The notes under the pieces were generated by a model, which made no database searches, was not told the DNA's origin, and saw only the letters and a program-made list of their open reading frames with translations. Below are positions 7,721-16,450 of a stretch of 64,000 nucleotides of DNA, piece after piece. Each line of letters starts with the position of its first letter. Within the stretch, counting starts at the first letter, position 1. Position numbers and translations under genes: made by a program. This DNA comes from Arthrobacter globiformis. Its GTDB lineage: Bacteria; Actinomycetota; Actinomycetes; Actinomycetales; Micrococcaceae. Where the stretch lies: assembly GCF_003261175.1 (NCBI RefSeq), contig NZ_QLNP01000074.1:1-64000 (forward strand). The letters run 5' to 3'.

Positions 7721-9223
7721 ATGACTCTTTCTGCACTATTCCCTGCCATCTCACCGGAGCGGGAGGCGGAGCTGCTCGCGTCGGTGCCGACCGGCCTGCT
7801 CATCAACGGGCAGTGGCGGGACGCGTCCGACGGCGGCACGTTCGACGTGCACGACCCCGCCACGGGCGAGGTACTCGCCACCCTCGCGTCAGCCACCAGC
7901 GAGGACGCACTCGCCGCCCTCGACGCGGCCGACGCGGCCCAGGCGTCCTGGGCCCGCACTGCCCCAAGGGTTCGGGCGGAGATCCTGCGCCGCGCCTTCG
8001 GCCTGGTCACCGCACGCGCCGAGGACTTCGCGCTGCTGATGACCCTGGAAATGGGCAAGCCCCTAGCCGAAGCCCGTGGCGAAGTCACCTACGGCGCCGA
8101 GTTCCTGCGCTGGTTCTCCGAGGAAACCGCCCGCGACTACGGCCGCTACCTCACTTCCCCCGAGGGCAAGAACAAGATCCTCGTCCAGCACAAACCGGTC
8201 GGCCCGTGCCTGCTCATCACCCCTTGGAACTTCCCGCTCGCGATGGCCACCCGCAAGGTCGCCCCGGCTGTCGCCGCGGGCTGCACCATGGTCCTCAAGC
8301 CAGCAAAGCTCACCCCCTTGACGGCCCAGTACTTCGCCCAGACCATGCTCGACGCCGGCCTCCCGGCCGGAGTCCTCAACGTGGTGGCCTCCTCCAGCGC
8401 TTCAGGGATTTCCGGGCCGCTGCTGAAGGACGCCCGCCTGCGGAAGGTCTCCTTCACCGGCTCCACACCCGTGGGCAAGCGCCTCATGGCGGACGCCGCC
8501 CAGAACGTCCTGCGGACTTCCATGGAGCTCGGCGGGAACGCGCCCTTCATCGTGTTCGAAGACGCCGACCTCGATGCCGCCGTCGAGGGTGCGATGGCGG
8601 CGAAGATGCGAAACATGGGCGAAGCCTGCACCGCCGCCAACCGGTTCCTCGTCCACGAAACCGTCGCCCAGGAGTTCACCCGCAAGTTCGCCGCCGCGAT
8701 GGGCGCCCTCACCACCGGCAGGGGCACCGAACCCGAAACCCAGGTCGGTCCCCTGATCGGCGCCGGCGCCCGCGACGACGTTCATGCTCTGGTGAGTGCC
8801 GCCCTCGATGCCGGAGCAGTGACTGTCACCGGTGGCGCACCCGTCGACGGGCCCGGATACTTTTACCAGCCCACCGTGCTCGCAGACGTCCCCCACGACG
8901 CGGCCATCCTGGGCCAGGAGATCTTCGGACCCGTCGCCCCCGTGGTCACCTTCACCACCGAAGAGCAGGCCATCCGCCTGGCCAACTCTTCCGAGTACGG
9001 CCTCGCCTCCTACCTCTACAGCCGCGACTTCAACCGGCTCCTGCGCGTGGCCGAACAGATCGAGTTCGGGATGGTGGGCTTCAATGCCGGCGTCATCTCC
9101 AACGCCGCGGCACCCTTCGGCGGCGTCAAACAATCCGGACTCGGCCGCGAGGGCGGTACCGAAGGCATCGCCGAATACACCACCACCCAGTACATCGGCA
9201 TCGCCGACCCCTACGTCGGCTAG
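7721..9223 (+). CDS. NAD(P)-dependent succinate-semialdehyde dehydrogenase-type ALDH
   Basis: A 500-residue aldehyde dehydrogenase. Catalytic residues are Glu269 (MELGGNAP) and Cys303 (MGEACTAANRF). PWNFPLAM, FTGSTPVGKRLM and the PFGGVKQSGLGREGG C-terminal signature match the GabD (succinate-semialdehyde dehydrogenase) branch, which makes succinate for the TCA cycle. ATG 7721 follows AAGGA by 7 nt; the longer upstream frame overlaps the ThDP gene. The second ALDH of the island (at 1599) belongs to another branch. A strong terminator follows at 9233. The family call is solid; substrate specificity is inferred from motif resemblance. Confidence 0.88.
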   Translation: MTLSALFPAISPEREAELLASVPTGLLINGQWRDASDGGTFDVHDPATGEVLATLASATSEDALAALDAADAAQASWARTAPRVRAEILRRAFGLVTARAEDFALLMTLEMGKPLAEARGEVTYGAEFLRWFSEETARDYGRYLTSPEGKNKILVQHKPVGPCLLITPWNFPLAMATRKVAPAVAAGCTMVLKPAKLTPLTAQYFAQTMLDAGLPAGVLNVVASSSASGISGPLLKDARLRKVSFTGSTPVGKRLMADAAQNVLRTSMELGGNAPFIVFEDADLDAAVEGAMAAKMRNMGEACTAANRFLVHETVAQEFTRKFAAAMGALTTGRGTEPETQVGPLIGAGARDDVHALVSAALDAGAVTVTGGAPVDGPGYFYQPTVLADVPHDAAILGQEIFGPVAPVVTFTTEEQAIRLANSSEYGLASYLYSRDFNRLLRVAEQIEFGMVGFNAGVISNAAAPFGGVKQSGLGREGGTEGIAEYTTTQYIGIADPYVG

Positions 9224-9232
9224 TCGGTCCTC

Positions 9233-9271
9233 AAGGCCAGGCCTACGTTTATCCGGGGGCCGGCCTTTTTT
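9233..9271 (+). terminator. Rho-independent terminator after the ALDH gene
   Basis: AAGGCCAGGCC pairs with GGCCGGCCTT (one bulge) followed by six T residues at 9266-9271. It lies 10 bp after the stop codon at 9223 and closes the catabolic island. Confidence 0.85.
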
Positions 9272-9730
9272 GATGATTTCGATGTCTCCGATGCACGATG
9301 AACCATTGGCAGTGATGTTGAGGACGTCAGCCATGGCTTGCTGCTGGCAGCCCACGCTCCATTGCCCACATTGGAAGGAAGGAGGTCAATGGACACCAGA
9401 ACAATCCGGCTGACGACAACTGACTGCCACAATCCGGGGACACTCATAACCGGTTGAATCGGAATGTGCTTCATGAGCCCAGGCGCCCGCTTCGGCCGGA
9501 CCGATGGTGCCGTTCTTGGCCGGAGAGCCGGATTACCGACGGGTACGCAGGACAGATTGTGAGCGCAAGTGCAGTGTCCGGGTGGGCGCTCTCAGCGGCA
9601 GTCGTTGCCGCGACGGCATATGCGACGCCATTAGGTGACTGAGCGTTATGCAATGTTCTCAGCCGGGGACGATCAGCCTCCTCTGCCGCGACGGTGGTAA
9701 ATGCTAAAGCTGTTCCACCAAAGCTGTTTG
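9272..9730. other. Intergenic, no supported gene
   Basis: Reading frames here are short or overlap the neighbouring pseudogene. The region marks the junction between the catabolic island and decayed genes; no inverted repeats of an insertion sequence were recognised. Confidence 0.4.
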
Positions 9731-10690
9731 CTACTGTCCGCTCCCGGGGGCGGTGGGGCGAATCAAGAGACCTGCGCCAGCGCTCATGAGTACCAAGACT
9801 GCCGCGATGAGCAGACTTGCCTGGAGGCCACTTAGGAAGCCATCGGTGCTGGCCAGCAGCGCTCCGAATATCGCAACGCCAACAGCAGCGCCAAGCTGGC
9901 GGAATGTGTTGAAGACAGCAATTGCGGTGGGTACGGGCGGCAGACACGTTGTCGAGAATGAGGGCAGTGACGGGCGGCAGGGTGAGCGCGCCGCCTACCC
10001 CAACCGGAATCATGAGAGCGCCGACCAGAACCAGGGAGCCCAGTGGTGCGGTGATGAGCATGGCTGTGAGCCCGAGGGCCATAGTCAGCTGCCCTGCTGC
10101 GGCCGGAACGTGCGGCCCGAACCGAGCCGCCAAGCGGCCAGCTACAACGTTACTGGCAGCAATGAGTACCGAAGTTGGGAGTGAGAACCCCGCCTAAGGC
10201 CGGTCCCGCGACTGCCGAGACGGCACCGCCGAGGGACCAGATGCCGATTGCCCTTGCGCGGCGCTGCGCGTCCGGGATTCGCTTCGCGGAGCAGCGCTAA
10301 GGACGCCGGCAGCATAAGCGCAGCCGCGCTTCCCTGCAGGAACCGTGCCAGAATGAGCGTCATCAGTTCGGGCGCAAGGGAGCAGGCGGCGGAGGCTAGG
10401 GTAAACATGTCCAGCCCGATGCGGAAGGCCCGCTTCGCTCCGACCCGGTCGGCGAGGTTGCCGGCAAACAACAGCAGCGACGCAAACATTAGCGTGTAGC
10501 TATCGACAATCCACTGTTGGCCAACGGTGCCGCCACCAGACTGCCGACCGATAGTCGCGAGAGCTACGTTCACGATCAGCGTGTCAAGGGTGATCATGAA
10601 GAAGCCCAGCAAAGACACCGCCAACGCAGTGCGTGGCCGGACTGCCTCCAGCGGTGCAACCGATTCGGCTAGATGATCTGAGCGGGTCAC
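9731..10690 (-). pseudogene. MFS drug/proton antiporter (DHA2-type), decayed
   Basis: Read leftward from GTG 10690 (AGGA 7 nt upstream), the protein begins like a 14-helix DHA2 exporter: LAVSLLGFFMITLDTLIVNVAL, WIVDSYTLMFASLLLFAGNLADRVGAKR and LQGSAAALMLPASLALL. It then shifts frame near 10260 (continuing RARAIGIWSLGGAVSAVAGPALGGVLTPNFG). Near 10180 it jumps directly to a late-helix segment (NVVAGRLAARFGPHVP), so roughly 180 residues in the middle are missing. A further shift near 9930 leads to AVFNTFRQLGAAVGVAIFGALL and the natural end GSGQ at 9731. At least two frameshifts and one internal deletion make it non-functional. The locus may once have conferred antibiotic or solvent efflux. Confidence 0.8.
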
Positions 10691-11015
10691 AAGCAATTCC
10701 TGTCTTAAGGAGGGGAAAATCGCACTTCCCTCGCCGTAAATCTGCCCGACACCTCCATGGGTAGCCCTTCTGCGCGACCACCGCATGTCGGTGGTGGGCG
10801 GGTCGTGAACGTGAAACCTGTTGTGGTTATGCGCGGTTAGTTGCAACGTCATTGAGCGGGTTCAACAACTGATCCATGATGTGACCGGTGGATCTGCGTC
10901 GTGTTGTCCTGGTGGGAGGCGACAGTCTTGGACAGTGCGTGGTCGAAGCAGTTGAGGCGTTTCCTTGACGAGCCTTGTTGTAACCACCGGCGGCTGACGT
11001 ATGCCATTGCTGTGC
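10691..11015. other. Intergenic, no supported gene
   Basis: 325 bp between two decayed leftward genes. No convincing ribosome site with a coding frame, and no terminator recognised. Confidence 0.4.
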
Positions 11016-11937
11016 CTATCTGTTTGCTGGGTGAAACAGACGCCCGGCGGCTCTTTCGGATGCTCCCGTCTGATCAAGATACGGCGTGATTCCTCCCAGG
11101 TGCAGTGGCCAGCCGGCTCCTGCGATCATGCAGAGATCGATGTCCTGGGGATCGGGGACCACTCCTTCATCGAGCATCAGGGCGATCTCTTCGGCCAGTG
11201 CGTCCTGTACTCGGGCCAGGAGTTCGTCCGATGTGCTGGGACTACAGCCAATTTCCAGCAGTCCCACGGTGCGGGCGGGAATGACGGGGTCGCCCTCTGG
11301 TTTCTGTTCCCAGAGGGATGTGATGCCATGCTCGATGAGCCTCTGTTGGTTGGGCGATACAGGGAACCGTTCACCGAAGGCTGTGTTCAGCGACTGAGTG
11401 ACGTGCAGGCAGACGGGGAGCCCGATCATGGCCAGCAAGTTGAACGGTGTCATGGGCAGACCCATTGGCTTGAGTGCTTGGTCTGCGACATCTGCAGGGG
11501 TTCCGTCGTCGAAAGCGCGGAGCACCTCACCCATAAGCCGTAGCAACACCCGGTTAACGACGAAGGCGGTGCAGTCTTGAACCAGAACGCTGGTTTTTCG
11601 CAGTGCCCGCCCCAGTGCGAACGCGGTGGCGAGGACTTCATTGCTGGTCTCGGGCGCTTGAATAATCTCCAGCAACGGCATGGCCGCCACCGGGTTGAAA
11701 AAGTGAAAGCCCACTAGGCGCTCGGGATTGGTCAGGTCCGAAGCCATCTCCGCCACCGAAAGCGACGAGGTGTTGGTCGCCAGGATGCAGTCTGCTCTTA
11801 TGACGGCTTCGATTTCTGCAAAGACGTGCTTCTTGACCGAGATTTCTTCGAAAACGGCCTCGATCACAAAGTCAGCGTCAGCGAATACCTCCTTGAGCAC
11901 CTTCGCGAGGGCAATCCAGGAGGACGCGGGTCAGGTT
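11016..11937 (-). pseudogene. 3-hydroxyacyl-CoA dehydrogenase (FadB/FadJ-like), 5'-truncated
   Basis: The frame encodes the 3' part of a multifunctional beta-oxidation protein: the end of the Rossmann domain (ADFVIEAVFEE, ATNTSSLSV, RLVGFHFFNPV with the catalytic His region) and the C-terminal helical dehydrogenase domains (CTAFVVNRVL..., ending GWPLHLGGITPYLD). The enoyl-CoA hydratase domain and the N-terminal GxGxMG nucleotide motif are absent; an in-frame stop lies near 11938. The break is next to a Tn3-type resolvase relic, so transposition probably removed the 5' part. If translated from GTG ~11900 the product would lack cofactor binding. Confidence 0.8.
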
Positions 11938-12068
11938 TGAGGACACCCCAACCTGACGTCAGGCGCGCCTCGTAGAGCACGTCAGAATAGGGTGATCGGC
12001 AGAATATATTGGCACCTTAGGTCCGGGGTCTAAGATTTCAACCGGACACTATTCACCAGGAGGGTGCA

Positions 12069-12240
12069 GTGGGCGGGCAGCGTATCGGTTACATCAGGGT
12101 CGGCAGACTGGACCAGCGCACCGAACGCCAACTCGAGGGCGTGGAAGTGGACCTGTCTTCACCGACAAGGCCTCGGGCAAGGACATGAAACGGCCCCCAG
12201 CTCAATGAGCTGCTCTCGTTCGCCCGCAAAGGCCGGCCGA
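12069..12240 (+). pseudogene. Tn3-family resolvase (TnpR) relic
   Basis: GTG 12069 follows AGGAGGG. The reading gives GQRIGYIRVGRLDQRTERQLEGVEVD, the N-terminal catalytic start of a serine resolvase, but the catalytic Ser (normally RVSxxDQ) is Gly here. The frame shifts at ~12150 into LVFTDKASGKDMKRPQ, then again into LNELLSFARKG, after which homology ends. Two frameshifts and loss of most of the protein make it a relic. The AT-rich stretch at 11980-12065 may be the remains of a res site. Confidence 0.75.
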
Positions 12241-12412
12241 TGAAGGACGCTGGGATCCCGTCGACAGCCCATCAGCCGCAATGCGCGGCCTTCGCATTGT
12301 TACACGTTCTCTGACTATTTAGGTCTTGCCTTCCTTGCCCAAACTGGACGGAGCTAAGTACACCTCGGCGGATCGTAAAATTCAGATGTTGCCGCCAATG
12401 TAAGGGGAAAGC

Positions 12413-13741
12413 GTGGGAGTCATTGAAGACTTCGTCAGCGAGTATGAACGAGAGATTGACTTCTGGGAGGCCGCGGCACGAACGGCCTCTGGACTCTTGG
12501 AGACAGAGCTTGCCAGCTCGGGTCTTCGTGCCATCGTGACGAGTCGTGCTAAGTCTGTTGACCGATTAGTAGAGAAGTTGCGTGTCCGTGATCGTAGGAC
12601 GCCGTATGCGTCGGTTTCGGCGATTCGAGAGGACATCGTCGACCTTGCCGGAGTACGCGTAGCTCTCTACTTCCCTGGACAGATGGATGAAGCCGAGCGC
12701 ATCATTCAATCCACACTGCATGTGAACGCCCGCAAGACGTTCCCGGCGGGCAAGGTTCCTGGCGCAGATCCCGATGGCTCCGACGTTGCCGCATCGCAAT
12801 CTGTGGCGGTGCATTTGCCGCGGTTCTCTGGTTACGGTGCACGCCACTTCCGGGTTCACATTCCCGAATCGAGATTGAATCAGGACCAGGAGCGATACGC
12901 CTCGGCCCTTATTGAAGTCCAAGTAGCGTCTGTTCTTATGCATGCTTGGTCCGAGGTTGAACATGATCTGGTGTACAAGCCGCTTGAGGGTGCGCTGTCG
13001 CCGTCGGAGTATGCGCTACTTGACCAACTCAACGGCCTGGTTCTTGCTGGCGAGATTGCGCTTGAACAACTTCAGAAGGCTGGCGACGAAAGGCTTGCCG
13101 CCGCTAAGACCCCATTTCGGGACCACTACGAGCTGGCTGAATTTCTTCGCACACAGGTGTCGGCACTGGGCATCGACCTCACGGAGGCAACTTTGGGTCG
13201 AGTTGATGTGCTCTTTAGGTTCCTCACTGATGAACGGGAGGCCACGGCGTCTTACGTGGAACCTTACGTGGGCTTGCTGGAGCAGGACTTCGAGAAGCGA
13301 CCGGTTGCCGACCAGTTGGCCGACCTCATGCTCTCTGGCAACCCCAACCGATACGAGGCCTACTCGCGAGCTATGGCAGAGGCACGCCGCGGCTCGTCTC
13401 GACGCCTTACCGTCGCCGATGTGAAAGCTACCGCGCCTGAGACTATTGCAATTGGTGAGTTCATGGCGGCATGGATCTTGTTTGAAGCTCTTCTAAGAAA
13501 TCTCTCAAAGTCCTCGAAGCCGGTCCCCCCGGGGGTTATGATTCGGCGGTTGGTCGCTGCCGGCATTCTTTCGCCTGTCCAACAGGAGGAGCTGGCGATA
13601 ATGCGTGAGCTACGAAATCACGTCGTGCATGGAAAGGCTGGTGAAGTCCCGCTCACTCGGTTGAGCGAGGCGACTGCTTGGCTACGTGATATAACTGCGA
13701 CCATCGAGGATCGCGCACCTGAAGACGGTAGAAGCTTGTAG
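12413..13741 (+). CDS. RelA/SpoT-type nucleotidyltransferase fused to a HEPN-like domain
   Basis: A 442-residue soluble protein starting at GTG 12413 (AAGGGGA 5 nt upstream). Residues ~45-190 carry the (p)ppGpp-synthetase fold: RAKSVDRLVEKL (45-56), DLAGVRVALYF (~75-85), GYGARHFRV (~140) and the signature EVQVASVLMHAWSEVEHDLVYK (~167-188) with the catalytic Glu and the WxxxEH helix. No HD hydrolase domain precedes it. The C-terminal part is helical and has RELRNHVVHG at 398-407, where R401-N402-x3-H406 matches the Rx4-6H motif of HEPN ribonucleases. Fused small alarmone synthetases include toxins that poison tRNA or respond to phage (toxSAS, CapRel). The gene stands alone between a resolvase relic and an IS, a typical defence-gene setting. 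The defence role is inference. Confidence 0.78.
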   Translation: MGVIEDFVSEYEREIDFWEAAARTASGLLETELASSGLRAIVTSRAKSVDRLVEKLRVRDRRTPYASVSAIREDIVDLAGVRVALYFPGQMDEAERIIQSTLHVNARKTFPAGKVPGADPDGSDVAASQSVAVHLPRFSGYGARHFRVHIPESRLNQDQERYASALIEVQVASVLMHAWSEVEHDLVYKPLEGALSPSEYALLDQLNGLVLAGEIALEQLQKAGDERLAAAKTPFRDHYELAEFLRTQVSALGIDLTEATLGRVDVLFRFLTDEREATASYVEPYVGLLEQDFEKRPVADQLADLMLSGNPNRYEAYSRAMAEARRGSSRRLTVADVKATAPETIAIGEFMAAWILFEALLRNLSKSSKPVPPGVMIRRLVAAGILSPVQQEELAIMRELRNHVVHGKAGEVPLTRLSEATAWLRDITATIEDRAPEDGRSL

Positions 13742-13899
13742 CGCCCAGCATCCCTGCCCGCTGAGGCGTGTGTGGACGTGTCCCATAACTAACGATGAGT
13801 TCACCGATTGAACAAGAAACTTATGCGACATAGTCCGAGCTGCGGAGCCGCTCCGCGGCGTTGTGGTGGGACTGCCCCGGCTTTCGTTGACTCGGGGTC

Positions 13900-14721
13900 T
13901 TAGGCCGCTGTGAGCGCGGCCCGGTTGATTGTTTCATATTCGATGGGCGTGAGCTTCCCCAGCCGTCTTTGCCGTCGCCGGCGGTGATAGGTCCGCTCGA
14001 TCCAGACTGTGATGGCCAGGCGCAGGTCCTGCCTGTTTTGCCATCGCTGACGGTCCAGAACGTTCTTTTGCAGCAACGAGAAGAAAGATTCCATGGCGGC
14101 GTTGTCCGCGCACGCACCGACTCGGCCCATCGAGCCTGTGAGCCCGTGGTGCCGGAGTGATTCGACGAAGCGGCGGGACCGGAATTGGGACCCACGGTCG
14201 GAATGCACCACGGTTCCCGCCGGGCGGCGTGCCCGCACCGCGTTCTCCAACGCAGCGACGGCCAGCGACGACTTCATCCGCGAGTCCATCGAGTACCCGA
14301 CGATCCTTCCGGAATACACGTCCTTCACAGCGCAGAGATAGAGCTTCCCCTCGGCCGTGGGATGCTCGGTGATGTCCGTCAGCCACAGCTCGTTCGGTGC
14401 CGTGGCGGTGAAGTCCCGCTCGACCAGGTCGTCGTGGACCGGTGGCCCAGGCTTCCGGTTCAGGCCCCGCTTCTTGGAGAACACCGACCAGATGCCGTGG
14501 TCTCTGCATAAGCGCTGGACCCTGTTCTCGCCCGCCACGATGCCTTTCCCGGGGAGCTCGTCAGCGATGAACCGGTATCCGAAAGCCGGGTCGTCTGCGT
14601 GGATGTCCAGTGCGGCGTTGACCAGGTGCGCATCGACCCAGTCGCGTTCCGTCACCGGGTTGGCCTTCCACCGGTAATAGCCTTGCTTACTGAATCCCAA
14701 CACCCTGCAGGTCACCGCCAC
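13900..14721 (-). CDS. IS3-family transposase OrfB (5' end displaced by IS110)
   Basis: 273 residues from GTG 14721; the natural frame continues upstream to ~14758 (YPLVTDLAVDGVPVAVTCRVLGFSKQ) where IS110 sequence begins. The HTH_21 helical region comes first, then the rve integrase core with DDE residues: Asp in LWLTDITEHPT, Asp in VHSDRGSQF, Glu in NAAMESFFSLL. Integration chemistry needs the OrfAB fusion made by frameshifting from orfA; that link is physically broken here by the nested insertion. Confidence 0.9.
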   Translation of the reverse strand: MAVTCRVLGFSKQGYYRWKANPVTERDWVDAHLVNAALDIHADDPAFGYRFIADELPGKGIVAGENRVQRLCRDHGIWSVFSKKRGLNRKPGPPVHDDLVERDFTATAPNELWLTDITEHPTAEGKLYLCAVKDVYSGRIVGYSMDSRMKSSLAVAALENAVRARRPAGTVVHSDRGSQFRSRRFVESLRHHGLTGSMGRVGACADNAAMESFFSLLQKNVLDRQRWQNRQDLRLAITVWIERTYHRRRRQRRLGKLTPIEYETINRAALTAA

Positions 14722-14764
14722 GGGAACACCATCGACGGCAAGATCCGTGACCAGCGGGTAGATC

Positions 14765-15028
14765 TGTAATGGTCATGTGCCGGCCCGAGGCCGGCTGGCA
14801 GGCTGGTCCCGGAGAGCGGGGCGTGACTCAGGGTATATCCGACCCGTGTTTGCGGTGTCTTGAAAATGACTCGTCCGCTTCGTTCCCCGGGCACCGGCCT
14901 GCCCGCGGCGGATGACCTGATCAGAAGACTGTCCACCCTTGGGTGTGACCCGTTACAGATGCGTCTCCGAAGCGACCCAGGGCAGGCTCCTGCCACCTGT
15001 CCGGTTCAATGAAAAAGGAGAACGCACT
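14765..15028 (+). ncRNA. Candidate IS110 bridge-RNA region
   Basis: IS110 elements of the IS621 type make a bridge RNA from the non-coding sequence next to the transposase gene. Here that region shows hairpins at 14778-14794 (GCCGGC-CCGAG-GCCGGC) and at about 14806-14820 (CCCGG-AGAG-CGGGG). No RNA boundaries can be read from the sequence, and target- and donor-binding loops were not assigned. Confidence 0.3.
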
Positions 15029-16078
15029 ATGGCGATCATCGCCGAAGAATTTGAGTTCGTCGTCGGAGTCGACACCCACGCCCGCACCCACACTTTCACA
15101 GCCGTCCACTCCGCAACCGGTGCAGTGGTCGATACCGCCGCTTTCCCGGCCACCTCCGCGGGGATGGACCGTGCAATTACCTGGATCCGGCGGCGCACCG
15201 CCGAGGAGAGGGTCTTCGCGGCCGTCGAGGGCACGTCCTCCTACGGTGCCCGGCTCACCCAGGCCTTGCTGGCCGCTGACATCGAGGTGGGCGAGGTCAG
15301 ACCACCCACCCGCTCGTCCCGGGCGCTCATCGGCAAATCGGACCCGATCGACGCCGAAGCTGCGGCCCGTTCCGTCCTCGGGCGGCGGCGAGATCAGGTG
15401 ATCGAGCCGCGCGCTGCCGGCACCAGGGCCGCTATCAGGATCCTGCTTGCCTCACGGTCCCTGCTGGATCACCAACGCACCGCGAACCGCAACGCCCTCA
15501 CCGCCCTGCTCCGCGGCACAGATCTCGGAATCGACGCCCGGTCATCCCTGCGGGACGCCCAGATCACCGCCATCGCAGCATGGCGGACCTCAAACAGCAC
15601 CGACCCCCTGATCCGGATTGCCCGCGCCGAGGCCAAACGCCTCGCCCTGGCCGTCAAGGACCTCACCGGCCGGCTCGCCGAAAACCACAAAGAATTGGCC
15701 CAGCTCACCGAAGAACTGGCGCCGGGCCTTCAATCCATCGCCGGGGTCGGGCCCGTGACAGCAGCGATCATCATGTGCGCCTACTCCCACCACGGCCGCA
15801 TCCGTTCAGAGTCAGCCTTCGCCGCACTCGGCGGCGTCGCACCCCGCCCGGCCTCCTCTGGCAACACCACCCGCCACAGGCTCAACCGCTCCGGCGACCG
15901 CCAGCTCAACCGCGCCTTCGACGTCATCGTCCGCACCCGAATGAGCTTCGACACCGCAACCAAGGACTACGTGGCACGCAGCAGGGCAACAGGAAAATCA
16001 AACCGCGAAATCCGCCGCAACCTCAAACGCTACGTCTGCCGCTCCATCTTCCGCCAGCTCCAAGCCATCATGGCTTGA
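15029..16078 (+). CDS. IS110-family transposase (DEDD recombinase), intact
   Basis: 349 residues from ATG 15029, preceded by AAGGAG at 8 nt. The N-terminal RuvC-like DEDD domain has Asp15 in VVGVDTHART, Glu in AAVEGTSSYG and the Asp pair in KSDPIDAEAAAR. The C-terminal Tnp_20 domain has the SIAGVGPVTAA helix-hairpin-helix and the conserved Ser in PASSGNTTRH. Length and motifs are complete, so the enzyme may be active. The upstream frame back to 14939 lacks a ribosome site. Confidence 0.92.
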   Translation: MAIIAEEFEFVVGVDTHARTHTFTAVHSATGAVVDTAAFPATSAGMDRAITWIRRRTAEERVFAAVEGTSSYGARLTQALLAADIEVGEVRPPTRSSRALIGKSDPIDAEAAARSVLGRRRDQVIEPRAAGTRAAIRILLASRSLLDHQRTANRNALTALLRGTDLGIDARSSLRDAQITAIAAWRTSNSTDPLIRIARAEAKRLALAVKDLTGRLAENHKELAQLTEELAPGLQSIAGVGPVTAAIIMCAYSHHGRIRSESAFAALGGVAPRPASSGNTTRHRLNRSGDRQLNRAFDVIVRTRMSFDTATKDYVARSRATGKSNREIRRNLKRYVCRSIFRQLQAIMA

Positions 16079-16095
16079 CAGAACCCATAGAAGAG

Positions 16096-16389
16096 TCATT
16101 TTGGGTTGATGTCCCTGGCCAGATAGGCAGCGGCCCGGCGCAGAATCTCATTCTCCTGCTCCAACAGGCGGTTCCGTTTCTTCAGCTCCCGCATCTCAGC
16201 CGACTCCGCTCCCACGGTCGCTGCCGTCCCGGATTCCTTACGTTCGGCAATGGCGAGCCAGCGCTTCAGTGTCGTGACCGAGAGCCCGAAATCCTTCGCG
16301 ATCTGCGCCAGCGGCGCCTCGCCCTTGCGGGCCACATCAATAACATCCTGGCGGAACTCCGCCCCATACGGCGTGGGCATGGTCAACAT
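16096..16389 (-). CDS. IS3-family transposase OrfA (helix-turn-helix)
   Basis: 97 residues. The N-terminal homeodomain-like HTH (YGAEFRQDVIDVARKGEAPLAQIAKDFGLSVTTLKRW in outline) is followed by a leucine-zipper coiled coil (ELKKRNRLLEQENEILRRAAAYL). It ends RDINPK at an ATGA overlap that would normally start orfB; the nested IS110 element separates the two. Confidence 0.9.
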   Translation of the reverse strand: MLTMPTPYGAEFRQDVIDVARKGEAPLAQIAKDFGLSVTTLKRWLAIAERKESGTAATVGAESAEMRELKKRNRLLEQENEILRRAAAYLARDINPK

Positions 16390-16450
16390 CCTTCCACGAG
16401 CACAAGCTCGCTAGGTCAAGGAGTCAACGAAAACCGGGGGCAGTCCCGGT

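Larger units (their letters stand above)
14762..16088 (+). mobile_element. IS110-family element nested in the IS3 element
   Basis: About 1.33 kb lies between the broken orfB start and the orfA stop of the IS3 element. It contains one intact DEDD transposase (15029-16078) and ~265 bp of structured 5' non-coding sequence. As usual for IS110, no terminal inverted repeats are evident; the exact ends are inferred from where IS3 coding sequence stops and are uncertain by about 10 bp. Confidence 0.8.
13868..16447 (-). mobile_element. IS3-family element split by a nested IS110 element
   Basis: Terminal inverted repeats (GGGACTGCCCC..TTTCGTTGACTC) lie at 13868-13893 and, inverted, at 16421-16447. A 3-bp target duplication GGT flanks them (13865-13867 and 16448-16450), as usual for IS3. 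The leftward orfA (16096-16389) and orfB (13900-~14758) are separated by ~1.3 kb of IS110 sequence instead of overlapping, so the element was intact when the IS110 copy landed in the start of orfB. It should no longer make the OrfAB fusion transposase. Confidence 0.9.
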
